A DNA stretch of 64,000 nucleotides from Chloroflexota bacterium. GTDB taxonomy: Bacteria > Chloroflexota > Anaerolineae > 4572-78 > J111. The stretch is from NCBI GenBank assembly GCA_016860845.1, contig BOKF01000040.1, positions 1 through 64,000 on the forward strand, in the 5' to 3' direction. The notes beneath the pieces are model-generated. The model was not told the origin of the DNA. It saw only the letters and a program-made list of their open reading frames with translations, and did not search any database. A program made the translations under genes and the position numbers. Positions 8,038 to 16,493 of the stretch are shown in pieces (position 1 is the stretch's first letter; the number at the start of each line of letters is the position of its first letter).

Positions 8038-8808
8038 TTGGAGCGATTGTTGAAGGTCCAGTGGCTGGACGACTTACCTAAAGAAAAGCGAACCGTTTAT
8101 CTGGTTCTGCTGGCAATCATTTTTCTAACGATACCCTGCTATTGTTTGGGCTTGGCAACCTTAACCTCAGCCCCGGCCACTGAAGCGGGACCAACCCCGA
8201 CCCGTTTGATTCTTACCCTGCCCAGTCCAACCCCCACTGTGTCAGGCTCAACTCCAACAATTCCAACAGAAGTTAGCTCACCTACGCCCACTGCCAGCCG
8301 GGTCGTCGGCCCGCCGACAGCAACCCTGGAACCGACGCCGACCCAATCCTTCCCTACGGTCGTGACCACCGCAACGCCGACACCGCTGCCCCCAACGGCA
8401 ACGCCCACCCCGACTTCTACTTCCTTACCGCCAACAGCGACGCCAACCTCTACCACGGTGCCCCCAACGGCAACGGGTACGGCAACGTCAAGACCTACTC
8501 AGACACCCACCAGCACGCCCACAGTAGACGCCACGGCCACGGCTCAGGCCGGAATAGATGCCACCGCCACCGCCCAGGCAGCCATAGACGCCACCGCTAC
8601 GGCCCAGGCCGGAATAGATGCCACGGCCACGGCTCAGGTCGGAATAGATGCCACCGCTACGGCTCAAGCAGCCATAGACGCTACCGCTACCGCTCAGGCC
8701 GGAATAGACGCTACCGCTACGGCTCAGGTCGGAATAGATGCCACCGCTACGGCTCAAGCAGCCATAGACGCTACCGCTACCGCCCAAGCTACACAAGCCA
8801 CTCCCTGA
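8038..8808 (+). CDS. Membrane-anchored Thr/Pro-rich repeat protein
   Basis: 256 residues from a TTG start at 8038, behind a weak AGGT site. Residues 20-45 form one transmembrane helix; the rest is predicted outside. Residues about 50-160 are a PT-rich stalk (TPTPT, PPTAT). Residues about 163-252 are nine 10-residue units of the form (I/V)DATATAQAx. The Thr-rich stalk is a likely O-glycosylation substrate, by analogy with other surface stalks. No enzymatic domain. Such Thr/DATATAQ proteins are common in Chloroflexota. Confidence 0.65.
   Translation: MERLLKVQWLDDLPKEKRTVYLVLLAIIFLTIPCYCLGLATLTSAPATEAGPTPTRLILTLPSPTPTVSGSTPTIPTEVSSPTPTASRVVGPPTATLEPTPTQSFPTVVTTATPTPLPPTATPTPTSTSLPPTATPTSTTVPPTATGTATSRPTQTPTSTPTVDATATAQAGIDATATAQAAIDATATAQAGIDATATAQVGIDATATAQAAIDATATAQAGIDATATAQVGIDATATAQAAIDATATAQATQATP
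8524..8793 (+). repeat. 30-bp tandem repeat, nine units, with a 90-bp higher-order period
   Basis: Each unit encodes (I/V)DATATAQ plus AG, AA or VG. The ending order AG-VG-AA repeats twice in the 3' half with nearly the same codons, which indicates block duplication of 90 bp rather than single-unit slippage. Confidence 0.9.
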
Positions 8809-8991
8809 GCCAGATAAGCTGCCTTTGGAATTGTTAATTTTTTTGGTGTGCGATTGACTCAAAATTTTAACGGAAGTATACTACTTAGCCGCAGTGAGGC
8901 TTGAATAAAAGGATTTTCCAAAACAATCAACGTAAACGCTCACTACCTGTCATTCCTACTTTTCACACTTAGTTTCAGAAAGGAAACTCCT

Positions 8992-9972
8992 ATGCAACTC
9001 ATTCAACGGATTAGTCTATTAATTTGCTTTTCTTTATTCGCCGTAGCCTGTGCATCTGAACCGCCACCCACTCCCTATCCGACTTACACCGTCTATCCAA
9101 CTTACACGCCATACCCGACCTACACACCTTTTCCAACTCAGAGTGCGCTCCCTTCTGACGAAAGGGAGGAGTTGGTCTGGCCTAAAGGTCCACGCGACGA
9201 TGTGATTCCGGCGGAAGATGCCGCCGCTTTTATGGGGCAAAAAATTACAGTTGAGGGCACTGTCGTGCGGACCCATAATTCCGGCAGCGCCGTTTTTCTC
9301 AACTTCTCAGCGGACACCAACGACGTGTTTACCGCCGTAATTTTTCCCGACGATTGGCCCAAATTTCCAGCCCCGCCGGAAATTCTTTTCTACGGCAAAT
9401 GGGTCAGGATCGAAGGCGTCGTTGAAGAATACCAGGGCACTCCAGAAATTATCATCAAGGACCCCTGGCAAATTGAAGTAGCGCTGACCCTGGGCCAACC
9501 GGTTATCAGTAATTGTGATTGCCAATCGGCCCAGGCGCTGCAGCCGCCGACAGTCACCCCGACGATGCCGGTAGTGGAGACGCCTACCGCCGAGGTCGCG
9601 CCCACGGTAGAACCAACAGCGGCAGTGGCGGCAACTCCGGCTGAACCGGCACAGGCAGCACCGGTGACGGCAGCCGGTTCACCGATCATCCCCTGGGCCG
9701 ATGCCGCCGCTTATGAAGGCCAAACGGTGACGGTGGAAGGTAAAGTGGTAGATGCTTACAATTCGGGCAAGGTAGTCCTGTTGAACTTTGACAAAGATTT
9801 TCGCTCTACCTTCAAAGTGGCTATTTTTGCCGACGCCTGGTCGTTGTTTCCAGCCCCGCCGGAAACGTACTACCGCGACAAAACGGTACGGGTGACCGGG
9901 CAAGTCCAAATGTATCAGAATGCGCCAGAAATTATCGTGGACCGGCCTGAACAGATCGAATTTGTGGAGTAA
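8992..9972 (+). CDS. Lipoprotein with two OB-fold-like domains
   Basis: 326 residues, start supported by GAAAGGAAA. A lipoprotein signal peptide ends at FAVACAS (lipid Cys about 20). A YPTYTP-rich spacer follows. Residues about 68-160 and 230-326 are related to each other: both contain a DAAA(F/Y)xGQxxTVEGxVV start, an (F/L)LNF strand, a FPAPPE turn and an (A/T)PEIIIxxPxQIE end. This is the OB-fold-like module found in some extracellular nucleic-acid-binding proteins. The two halves are joined by a Pro/Thr/Ala linker. Function unknown; neighbouring genes are also surface proteins upstream of ComEC. Confidence 0.75.
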   Translation: MQLIQRISLLICFSLFAVACASEPPPTPYPTYTVYPTYTPYPTYTPFPTQSALPSDEREELVWPKGPRDDVIPAEDAAAFMGQKITVEGTVVRTHNSGSAVFLNFSADTNDVFTAVIFPDDWPKFPAPPEILFYGKWVRIEGVVEEYQGTPEIIIKDPWQIEVALTLGQPVISNCDCQSAQALQPPTVTPTMPVVETPTAEVAPTVEPTAAVAATPAEPAQAAPVTAAGSPIIPWADAAAYEGQTVTVEGKVVDAYNSGKVVLLNFDKDFRSTFKVAIFADAWSLFPAPPETYYRDKTVRVTGQVQMYQNAPEIIVDRPEQIEFVE

Positions 9973-9977
9973 TATAA

Positions 9978-10949
9978 GTGGTCTCTTTGCCAGCCATTTT
10001 GCTTATTTTGGCCGGTCTCAGTATCGGCGCTACGGTTATTGCCGCTCTGATTGCTTTGCGTTCAGCCCGTGAGGCCCGCAGCGCCATCTTCCCCATTGTG
10101 CGCGAAGAAGAGACCATCCGGTCGCAGCGAGCGCGCCTGGCCACTTTTTTGTTAAGCGCTCTGACTGCCCTCTTCCTGGGCGGCTGGCTGGCTACCCTGC
10201 GGCTGTTCCCCACGAGCGAGCCGGCTGCGGTGGCCGATGCGGGGCCAGCCCAGCCGGCCAATCCTCCGTTGATCACGTTTGTCACGGAAACGCCGCCTCC
10301 TGCTGTTGAGCCGCCGGTTACAGCCCCAACTCCCACCCAGGTTCAGCAGGTTCAGGTTGTGGCCACTAACACCCCGCTTCCACCGCCAACGCCGCTGCCT
10401 GTATCAACACCGGCGCCGGCTGTCGAAGCGGCTGCGGCTCCCGCTACCGTAGCCCTGGTATCGCCAACGCAGCCACCAGCGCCAACCGCAATTCCACCCA
10501 CAGCCACGCCTGTCCCGCCAACAGTCGTACCTACGGATACCCTTACTCCGCTGCCGCCTACCGTTACTCCAACTTCGGCGGCTATCGCCGCCCAGGTGCC
10601 CACGACCGCTCCGCGCACCCCGGCCCCGCCCGGCACCAGAATGGGACCAATCCAGTTTGCGGCTGATATTACGCCAAATATTGATGCCATCAATCCAACT
10701 GACTTTTTTCCCCAGGGGACAGAGTCGGTCTATGCCGTTTATCCCTATAGCGGTATGGTTAATGGTGTGGATTTCGCTGCGGTGTGGTATCAGAACGGGG
10801 TTGAACTGTGGCGCGACGAGCAGAAGTGGCGCTGGGGCAGTAAAGCCCAGTTTTATAGTTTTCTCAACCCGCCCGGTGAGGGCCTCTACAAGTTAGAGCT
10901 TTACGTCAACGACTCGGTTGTCGCCACCGGCATCTTTGAAATTCGCTAA
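9978..10949 (+). CDS. Membrane protein with Pro/Thr stalk and C-terminal beta domain
   Basis: 323 residues from a GTG start 5 nt after the preceding stop. Two hydrophobic helices (about 3-27 and 54-72) flank a charged cytoplasmic stretch. Residues 85-215 are a Pro/Thr/Ala stalk. The last 105 residues form a compact domain rich in aromatic strands (VYAVYPYSGM, AAVWYQNGVELWRD, GLYKLELYVND) resembling a small beta-sandwich seen at the end of Chloroflexota surface proteins. Family name not recognised. Probably co-transcribed with the lipoprotein gene. Confidence 0.65.
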   Translation: MVSLPAILLILAGLSIGATVIAALIALRSAREARSAIFPIVREEETIRSQRARLATFLLSALTALFLGGWLATLRLFPTSEPAAVADAGPAQPANPPLITFVTETPPPAVEPPVTAPTPTQVQQVQVVATNTPLPPPTPLPVSTPAPAVEAAAAPATVALVSPTQPPAPTAIPPTATPVPPTVVPTDTLTPLPPTVTPTSAAIAAQVPTTAPRTPAPPGTRMGPIQFAADITPNIDAINPTDFFPQGTESVYAVYPYSGMVNGVDFAAVWYQNGVELWRDEQKWRWGSKAQFYSFLNPPGEGLYKLELYVNDSVVATGIFEIR

Positions 10950-11082
10950 ATCTTTTAATCCCAATGATCGGTCAGCCCAACAACGCAAAAAGTTAAATAG
11001 TCGCTCAAAGATCAAAAAATGCACCAGACTTCCGATCTCCAACCCCCCAACAATTTCCATTTGAACTACACAGGATACCCCC

Positions 11083-13467
11083 ATGACTCCACTTATCCGT
11101 TTTGGTCTCGCCTGGCTGGCCGGCATTGCGCTGGCGCGCTGGCTGAATTTGCCCTGGTTCATTCTTGTTTTGGCAGCCCTACCCGCGCTGGGCGCGCTAT
11201 GGCTCTACGGGCAGAATCCACGCACCCGCACGGGAGCCGTCATCGCGGTGGGCTTCCTGGCGGGCGCCTTTCGCCTCCTCTTCTTCCAACCCATTTTTAG
11301 CGAAGGCGACCTGGCTTTTTATAACGACTCGCCCGCCCCGGTCAAAATCACCGGCGTCGTCGTTGACGAACCAGATGTGCGCGATGCCTACATTAATCTC
11401 CGGCTTAAAACTGAGTCGCTTCAACTTAAAGGGAGTACCCAGCCTGTGACCGGCCTGCTCCTTGTCCGCGCGCCGCGCTACCCGGAGTATTTTTACGGCG
11501 ACCGGCTGACAGTCAGTGGCAAGTTGGAAACACCCCCGGTCTTAGAGGACTTCTCCTACAAGGATTACCTGGCCCGCTTTGGCATCCATTCGTTGGTGCG
11601 CCGGCCTCACCTTGAACTGATCGAGAGCAACCAGGGCAACCCATTCTGGGCCGCTATGCTGGCCTTCAAAGCCCGCGCTGCCCAAACCATCAATCGCATC
11701 CTGGCCGAACCTTACGCCTCTCTGCTCAACGGTATTCTCCTGGGCATCGAAACCGGCATCCCCAAGGGCTTGTACGAGGCGTTCAACTTGACCGGCACCT
11801 CCCATATTATTGTCATTTCCGGCAGTAATATCTCACTGATTGCCGGGATTTTTTTACTCCTGGGACAAAAAATTCTTGGTAAACGGTACGCTCCGCCGCT
11901 GGCGATGACCGGTATTATCGTCTACACCTTCCTGGTCGGCGCAGATGCGGCGGTCAGCCGGGCGGCGGTGATGGGCCTGGTTTGGGTGCTGGCCATCTGG
12001 GTGGGACGGCCGGGTCTGGCCCTTAACTCGCTCATCTTCTCCGGCTTTGTGCTGACCCTGCTCAATCCGCTCATCCTCTGGGATGTCGGTTTCCAACTCA
12101 GCTTTGTGGCTACTCTGGGCCTGATCCTGCTGGTGCCGCCTCTGGAGCGCGGCATCTTTGGCCTGCTGCAACGCCTGCTCAATACCGAGCAGGTCGGCCT
12201 GGCGATGGCCCTGTTCAGTGAACTCATCATCGTCACCCTGGCTGCGCAGATTATCACCGGGCCGCTCATCGTCTACCATTTTGGCCGCCTTTCTATAGTC
12301 TCCCTGCTGACCAATCTATTGATCTTACCGGTCCAGCCGCCGATTATGATTGGCGGCGGCCTGGCGACCCTGGCCGGAATGCTCTGGCTGCCGCTGGGAG
12401 TCGCGCTCGGCTGGCTGGTCTGGCTGCCCCTGGCCTGGTCGGTCTGGATGGTCGAGTTGACCGGCCGCCTGCCCTACGCCTCGCTTGACCTGGGCACGTT
12501 TCCGCTGTGGCTGCTGATCTTGATGTACACCGCCCTCGCTGCGGGTATCTGGTCGGCTAACCGTCCGCGAGCGGAAAAAGAAGCGCAGCCCCGTTTTCAT
12601 CTCCCCGAAATCGGTTCGGCGGCAACACAGCTGTGGGTCGGCGGGGTGGCAGTCGGCGCGCTGCTTGTCTGGCTGGCCGTGCTCTCCCTGCCCGATGGCC
12701 GCCTGCACGTGGCCTTTCTGGATGTCGGCCAGGGCGATGCCATTCTCATCACCACTCCCGATGGCCGCCAGATCCTCATTGACGGCGGGCCTACTGCCAC
12801 CGATCTGGCCTGGCGGCTGGGCCAACAGATGCCGTTTTGGGATCACTCGCTGGATATGGTCGTCAATACCCACCCTGATGCCGACCACCTGGCCGGCCTG
12901 CCGCCCCTGTTAGACCGCTACCGGGTGGAGCAAATCCTCATCCCCGATGTCGGCACCGACAGCGCCCTGTACCGGGAGTGGGAAACCCAACTGGCCGAAA
13001 CCGGGCTTACGCCGACCATCGGCCAGGCCGGGATGGAACTCACCCTGGGCCGCGGCATCACCGCCACCCTGTTGAATCCCGGTCCGGCCGCTGTCCGTGA
13101 AGATGACCCCAACAATCATTCGGTCGTCATGCGGCTGCAAATGGGCCGGATCAGCTTTTTACTACCCGGAGACATCGAAGAACCCGTCGAGCATAGCCTG
13201 GTATGGCAGCAGGCCTCGCTGGCCGCTACTGTGTTGAAAAGCGCCCACCACGGCAGCAAAACCTCCTCCAGCGAGACCTTTCTGGACGCGGTCAATCCAC
13301 AGGTGGTGGTCATCTCGGTGGGCAAGGATAATGATTTCGGGCATCCCTCGCCGGAGGTGCTGGAGCGTTACGCCGAGCACGGCCTGACCGTGTTCCGCAC
13401 CGACGAGCAGGGCACGGTTGAGTTCAGTACGGATGGCGAGCATCTGTGGGTGGAAACCGGACGGTGA
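11083..13467 (+). CDS. comEC: ComEC/Rec2 DNA-uptake channel
   Basis: 794 residues, full length. It would carry single-stranded DNA across the membrane during natural transformation. The N-terminal region has two or three helices and an OB-like DUF4131 domain (about 70-190). The competence channel domain includes GTSHIIVISGSNISLIAG at about 230-250. The C-terminal metallo-beta-lactamase domain starts at FLDVGQGDAILI (about 545) and contains NTHPDADHLAGL (HxxxDxDHL type metal site) and SAHHGSKTSSS. No other competence genes are close except a broken comM fragment just downstream on the opposite strand. Confidence 0.93.
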   Translation: MTPLIRFGLAWLAGIALARWLNLPWFILVLAALPALGALWLYGQNPRTRTGAVIAVGFLAGAFRLLFFQPIFSEGDLAFYNDSPAPVKITGVVVDEPDVRDAYINLRLKTESLQLKGSTQPVTGLLLVRAPRYPEYFYGDRLTVSGKLETPPVLEDFSYKDYLARFGIHSLVRRPHLELIESNQGNPFWAAMLAFKARAAQTINRILAEPYASLLNGILLGIETGIPKGLYEAFNLTGTSHIIVISGSNISLIAGIFLLLGQKILGKRYAPPLAMTGIIVYTFLVGADAAVSRAAVMGLVWVLAIWVGRPGLALNSLIFSGFVLTLLNPLILWDVGFQLSFVATLGLILLVPPLERGIFGLLQRLLNTEQVGLAMALFSELIIVTLAAQIITGPLIVYHFGRLSIVSLLTNLLILPVQPPIMIGGGLATLAGMLWLPLGVALGWLVWLPLAWSVWMVELTGRLPYASLDLGTFPLWLLILMYTALAAGIWSANRPRAEKEAQPRFHLPEIGSAATQLWVGGVAVGALLVWLAVLSLPDGRLHVAFLDVGQGDAILITTPDGRQILIDGGPTATDLAWRLGQQMPFWDHSLDMVVNTHPDADHLAGLPPLLDRYRVEQILIPDVGTDSALYREWETQLAETGLTPTIGQAGMELTLGRGITATLLNPGPAAVREDDPNNHSVVMRLQMGRISFLLPGDIEEPVEHSLVWQQASLAATVLKSAHHGSKTSSSETFLDAVNPQVVVISVGKDNDFGHPSPEVLERYAEHGLTVFRTDEQGTVEFSTDGEHLWVETGR

Positions 13468-13498
13468 GCTCATATACGCTTTACCAACCGGCCATGAA

Positions 13499-13786
13499 TT
13501 ACTGCGTAATTACTATTTTCTTTTGGTAGGCTTTGACCATCGCGATAGAGCAGGTACATTCCTTCACGGAATCCCCAGAATAACCGCAGGGACAGGGTTT
13601 CATATTCGCAATCAAAGTAAAATTGGCTGGGTACGTCAGTGAGCCGGCCGAGCGGCTGATGGCGACAATTTTATCTTCCAGTGGCTGGCGGAGCATTCCC
13701 AGCATTCGTGTCCCGAACTCTGGCGGCTCGTCTAAAAAGAGCATACTCCGTTGCGCCAGGTTGATCTCGCCGGACTTGGGTGACAC
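13499..13786 (-). pseudogene. comM: Fragment of comM/yifB Mg-chelatase-like ATPase
   Basis: 95 residues similar to the middle of YifB/ComM: GEINLAQRSMLFLDEPPEFG corresponds to the usual GEI..A..G.LFLDE..EF segment, then LRQPLEDKIVAISR and a Cys-rich MKPCPCGYSGD...CTC segment. The family is about 500 residues, so both ends are lost. The stop lies 32 nt from the comEC stop. A functional copy may exist elsewhere. This is a remnant, not a working gene. Confidence 0.8.
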
Positions 13787-14091
13787 ATGTCATAGAAAGA
13801 AATGACATTTGCCACTTCAAGAAATTGAGGGAGAAGGTATGATTATACAAGGGTCAGTGGTCGTTTATTTGCGCTATTTGAGCGCCTTACAAATTCCCTT
13901 GACCTTACAGCAGCGCACCTTTTATGTTTATCCGCAGGTTTAAATACTACCTACGCTTCACCTCTTGTCCTCGTTTGTTTGCTACATGAACTAAACCAAC
14001 ACGTACGTCGAACAGTACCTGAACGCGGTGCCTGAACAATTTAAAGCCGATTTACGGTCACAAAGCCTTTAGGCAACTTAGGTGGATTGCT
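13787..14091. other. Noncoding stretch after the comM remnant
   Basis: No gene seen. AGGTGG at about 14080-14085 forms the ribosome site for the gene at 14092. The rest is lower in GC than the flanking genes and has no clear hairpin or promoter that I can defend. Confidence 0.4.
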
Positions 14092-15642
14092 ATGCGTGTA
14101 CATTTATCTCAGCGCTATCATCCTCCTTTTTATCCTGTCCAGCGTGAGCTATGGCCGATGCGGGTATTCACGGCCTTGATGCGCACCATCAAAGGCTTTC
14201 TCTTCGGTTGTCGGATGTGTGGCAACTGCATTTTGCCAGAAACAGCCTTCATCTGTCCAATGACCTGTCCTCGAAGTCTGCGCAACGGCCCCTGTCGAGG
14301 CTCTACTCCTGGTCGCTGTTTTGTTGATCCCACGTGTAGTTGTGTTTGGTTCCATATTTGCCAACAGGCTGAACAACGAGGCAGGTTGGAAAATCTGTTG
14401 GAAGTCAACGCCCCACTAAGTAGTGACCGCTTGGGGTGCGAGTCTCTCCTGAGCGATTATCAGCTTTGGCGCAAACGAGGTCGAGGACCGCATTTGCGGG
14501 ACCTGATAACAAGCCGGGCAAAGTTCAACGCTGACTTGGAAGCATTTCGTTACAAGTTGCGGCAACCCAACTGGTGGCAGGGTGACAGTCAGTATCATCC
14601 GCCAGCCTATATCGAGCCGGTGTCAAAACTTGAAGAAATGTTGCGTAAAGGTCAGTTTGCCATTTCGGCCGAAGTTGACCCGCCAATGGAGCCTACCGGT
14701 GAACGTATTGCCCAAGTTGCCAACTGCCTCAAAGGTTGTGTAACCACAGCCAACTTCACCGATAATCCTATGGGTGTGCCCCGTATGAGTGGCCTGGCTT
14801 GCGCGCTTTACAGCCTTGAAAACAACCTGGAACCGGTTCTACAGCTTCAAACCAGGCATAGAAGTCGTTATGATATCGAGGCTGAAGCAGTGGGGGCGGC
14901 TGCTGTGGGTGTGTATAATATACTGTGCCTCTCCGACGACATCGGGCGACTAGGCCCCGGGCCGCGTCCCCGGCCCCAGTTTAATGACCTTGATGCTGTG
15001 CAAGCTATTTGGATGCTGCGACGCCTGCGAGACGAGGGAATTAATGTAGATGGTGAAACTATCCAGGACCGCCCTCGTTACTTTTTGGGTGCAATTGCAT
15101 CACCCTTTGCCGCATTGCCCCGCTATGAAGCTATTGTCACTGAAAAGAAGATCAACGCTGGAGCCCAATTTTTGCAAACACTGCCCGTCTTCGATTTAGC
15201 CCGTTTTGACGAATGGCTCGAAGCGCTCGACAAACGCAGCTTGCTGGGAAAAGTTTATCTGATGGCCACCGTAGCCTACCTTAAGAGTCCCCGGCACGCC
15301 CACTTTATGGCCAATGAGGTCCCTGGCGTATATGTCCCCCCTGCCATTATGGCTCGTATGGAGAACGCTGTTAATCCCAGAGAGGAGGGCATTGAAATTG
15401 CTCTGGATCTTCTCACTCAAATCAAGCGCAAGCCTGACATCCACGGACTGCATATTTTGGCCCCTGGTGAGGAGGAAGTGGTGGTGCCGCGCTTGGTGAA
15501 AGGGTTAAACTTCAGAACCGCTGTTACAGGCACAGCAACCTTCCCCAGCTCGAATAACGGCCACAACAAAACAAGCTGCCATCCAGCTATGAACACCTAT
15601 AACTTTTTGGGAACAGAACATAACAAGAACTTAAAAATCTAA
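14092..15642 (+). CDS. MetV-MetF fusion, methylene-THF reductase-like
   Basis: 516 residues. Residues about 38-105 are the Cys-rich MetV module (CRMCGNCIL, CPMTCP, NGPCRG, CSCVWFHIC), predicted to bind Zn or an Fe-S cluster. Residues about 185-490 are a MetF-like TIM barrel: GQFAISAEVDPP opens it and NILCLSDDIG and FLGAIASPFAA follow. The MetV part lacks its usual N-terminal half, which is present in the separate metV at 25419. In acetogens MetV and MetF are separate partners; here they are fused. It heads the Hdr cluster. It could reduce methylene-THF or be a divergent paralogue with a different C1 substrate. Confidence 0.8.
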   Translation: MRVHLSQRYHPPFYPVQRELWPMRVFTALMRTIKGFLFGCRMCGNCILPETAFICPMTCPRSLRNGPCRGSTPGRCFVDPTCSCVWFHICQQAEQRGRLENLLEVNAPLSSDRLGCESLLSDYQLWRKRGRGPHLRDLITSRAKFNADLEAFRYKLRQPNWWQGDSQYHPPAYIEPVSKLEEMLRKGQFAISAEVDPPMEPTGERIAQVANCLKGCVTTANFTDNPMGVPRMSGLACALYSLENNLEPVLQLQTRHRSRYDIEAEAVGAAAVGVYNILCLSDDIGRLGPGPRPRPQFNDLDAVQAIWMLRRLRDEGINVDGETIQDRPRYFLGAIASPFAALPRYEAIVTEKKINAGAQFLQTLPVFDLARFDEWLEALDKRSLLGKVYLMATVAYLKSPRHAHFMANEVPGVYVPPAIMARMENAVNPREEGIEIALDLLTQIKRKPDIHGLHILAPGEEEVVVPRLVKGLNFRTAVTGTATFPSSNNGHNKTSCHPAMNTYNFLGTEHNKNLKI

Positions 15643-15750
15643 GGAGCCGTTATGAGCTAACGCTCACCGCTGAGGTTGGCAATCGGGGAAATGAGGGGAC
15701 GCCCCCAGGCCTTTCCCCGCCTTCAAATTTTACTTTCAGGAGAGAGCTAA

Positions 15751-16416
15751 GTGTTTGTAAAAGATCAGATGACCCCTAACCCTCTAACAGTCAGGCCTGA
15801 GACCCCCATTATTGAAGCCCAGGAGAAAATGAGACAACATAATATCCGGCACCTGCCCGTTGTAGAGGACGATTTTTACCTTGTAGGTCTGCTGAATCGT
15901 GAAACAATCCTACAAGCAATGCCCTGGTCGGCGGCACACCTCAGTGCCTTTGAGACCCAGTATATCCTGTCAAAGGTCAAGGCCCGTAACGTGATGTTGC
16001 GCGATGTCATCACGGTGGTGGAGGACGAGTTGGTGGAGGAGGCGGCTCGCATTATGGTTGACCATAAAATGACATGCTTGCCGGTTATGCGAAACAAAAG
16101 GTTAGTCGGCATTATTACCGATATTGATCTCCTGGCCATCACTATGGAGATGCTGGGCGCGCGCCGGCATGGCCTGCGCCTCTCGGTATTGGTCCCAAAC
16201 CGGGTCGGGGAAATAGCGCGACTATCCACCGCCATCGCCAGCATCGGCGGCAATTTGGCTGCTTTTGGTACCTGGGAGGGTGAACTGGACCCGATTTCTG
16301 GGTCTCCAAAACAAATAGGGATTGTTTTGAGAGTAGAAGAGGTTTCTAAAGAGCGGGTGATTACTGCGGTGGAAAAACTGGCAGACGTAGAGATTCTGAA
16401 CCTACGCGAGGTGTGA
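15751..16416 (+). CDS. CBS-pair and ACT domain protein (AcuB-like)
   Basis: 221 residues, GTG start with AGGAGAG upstream. Two CBS motifs: MTPNPLTVRPETPI at the N-terminus and MLRDVITVVEDELVEEAA at about 85, with LPVMRNKRLVGIITDID after the second. Residues about 145-221 resemble an ACT domain (SVLVPNRVGEIARLSTAIASI). CBS pairs bind adenine nucleotides and ACT binds small ligands, so this is probably an energy or metabolite sensor. Its place between the MetV-MetF fusion and hdrA suggests control of that complex. Confidence 0.85.
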   Translation: MFVKDQMTPNPLTVRPETPIIEAQEKMRQHNIRHLPVVEDDFYLVGLLNRETILQAMPWSAAHLSAFETQYILSKVKARNVMLRDVITVVEDELVEEAARIMVDHKMTCLPVMRNKRLVGIITDIDLLAITMEMLGARRHGLRLSVLVPNRVGEIARLSTAIASIGGNLAAFGTWEGELDPISGSPKQIGIVLRVEEVSKERVITAVEKLADVEILNLREV

Positions 16417-16493
16417 CAGCGTAACGGTTTTGCCAAAATTTTACCCCGACAGGGCAAAAGTGTTGGAAGCCAGAACAGATAGCGGAGTATATT

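Noticed and set aside
8524..8793. Possible CRISPR array (30-bp repeats)
   Set aside because: Units are directly adjacent with no spacers and encode a regular peptide repeat.
13499..13786. Functional comM
   Set aside because: Only about one fifth of the family length is present, with neither the Walker A region nor the C-terminus.
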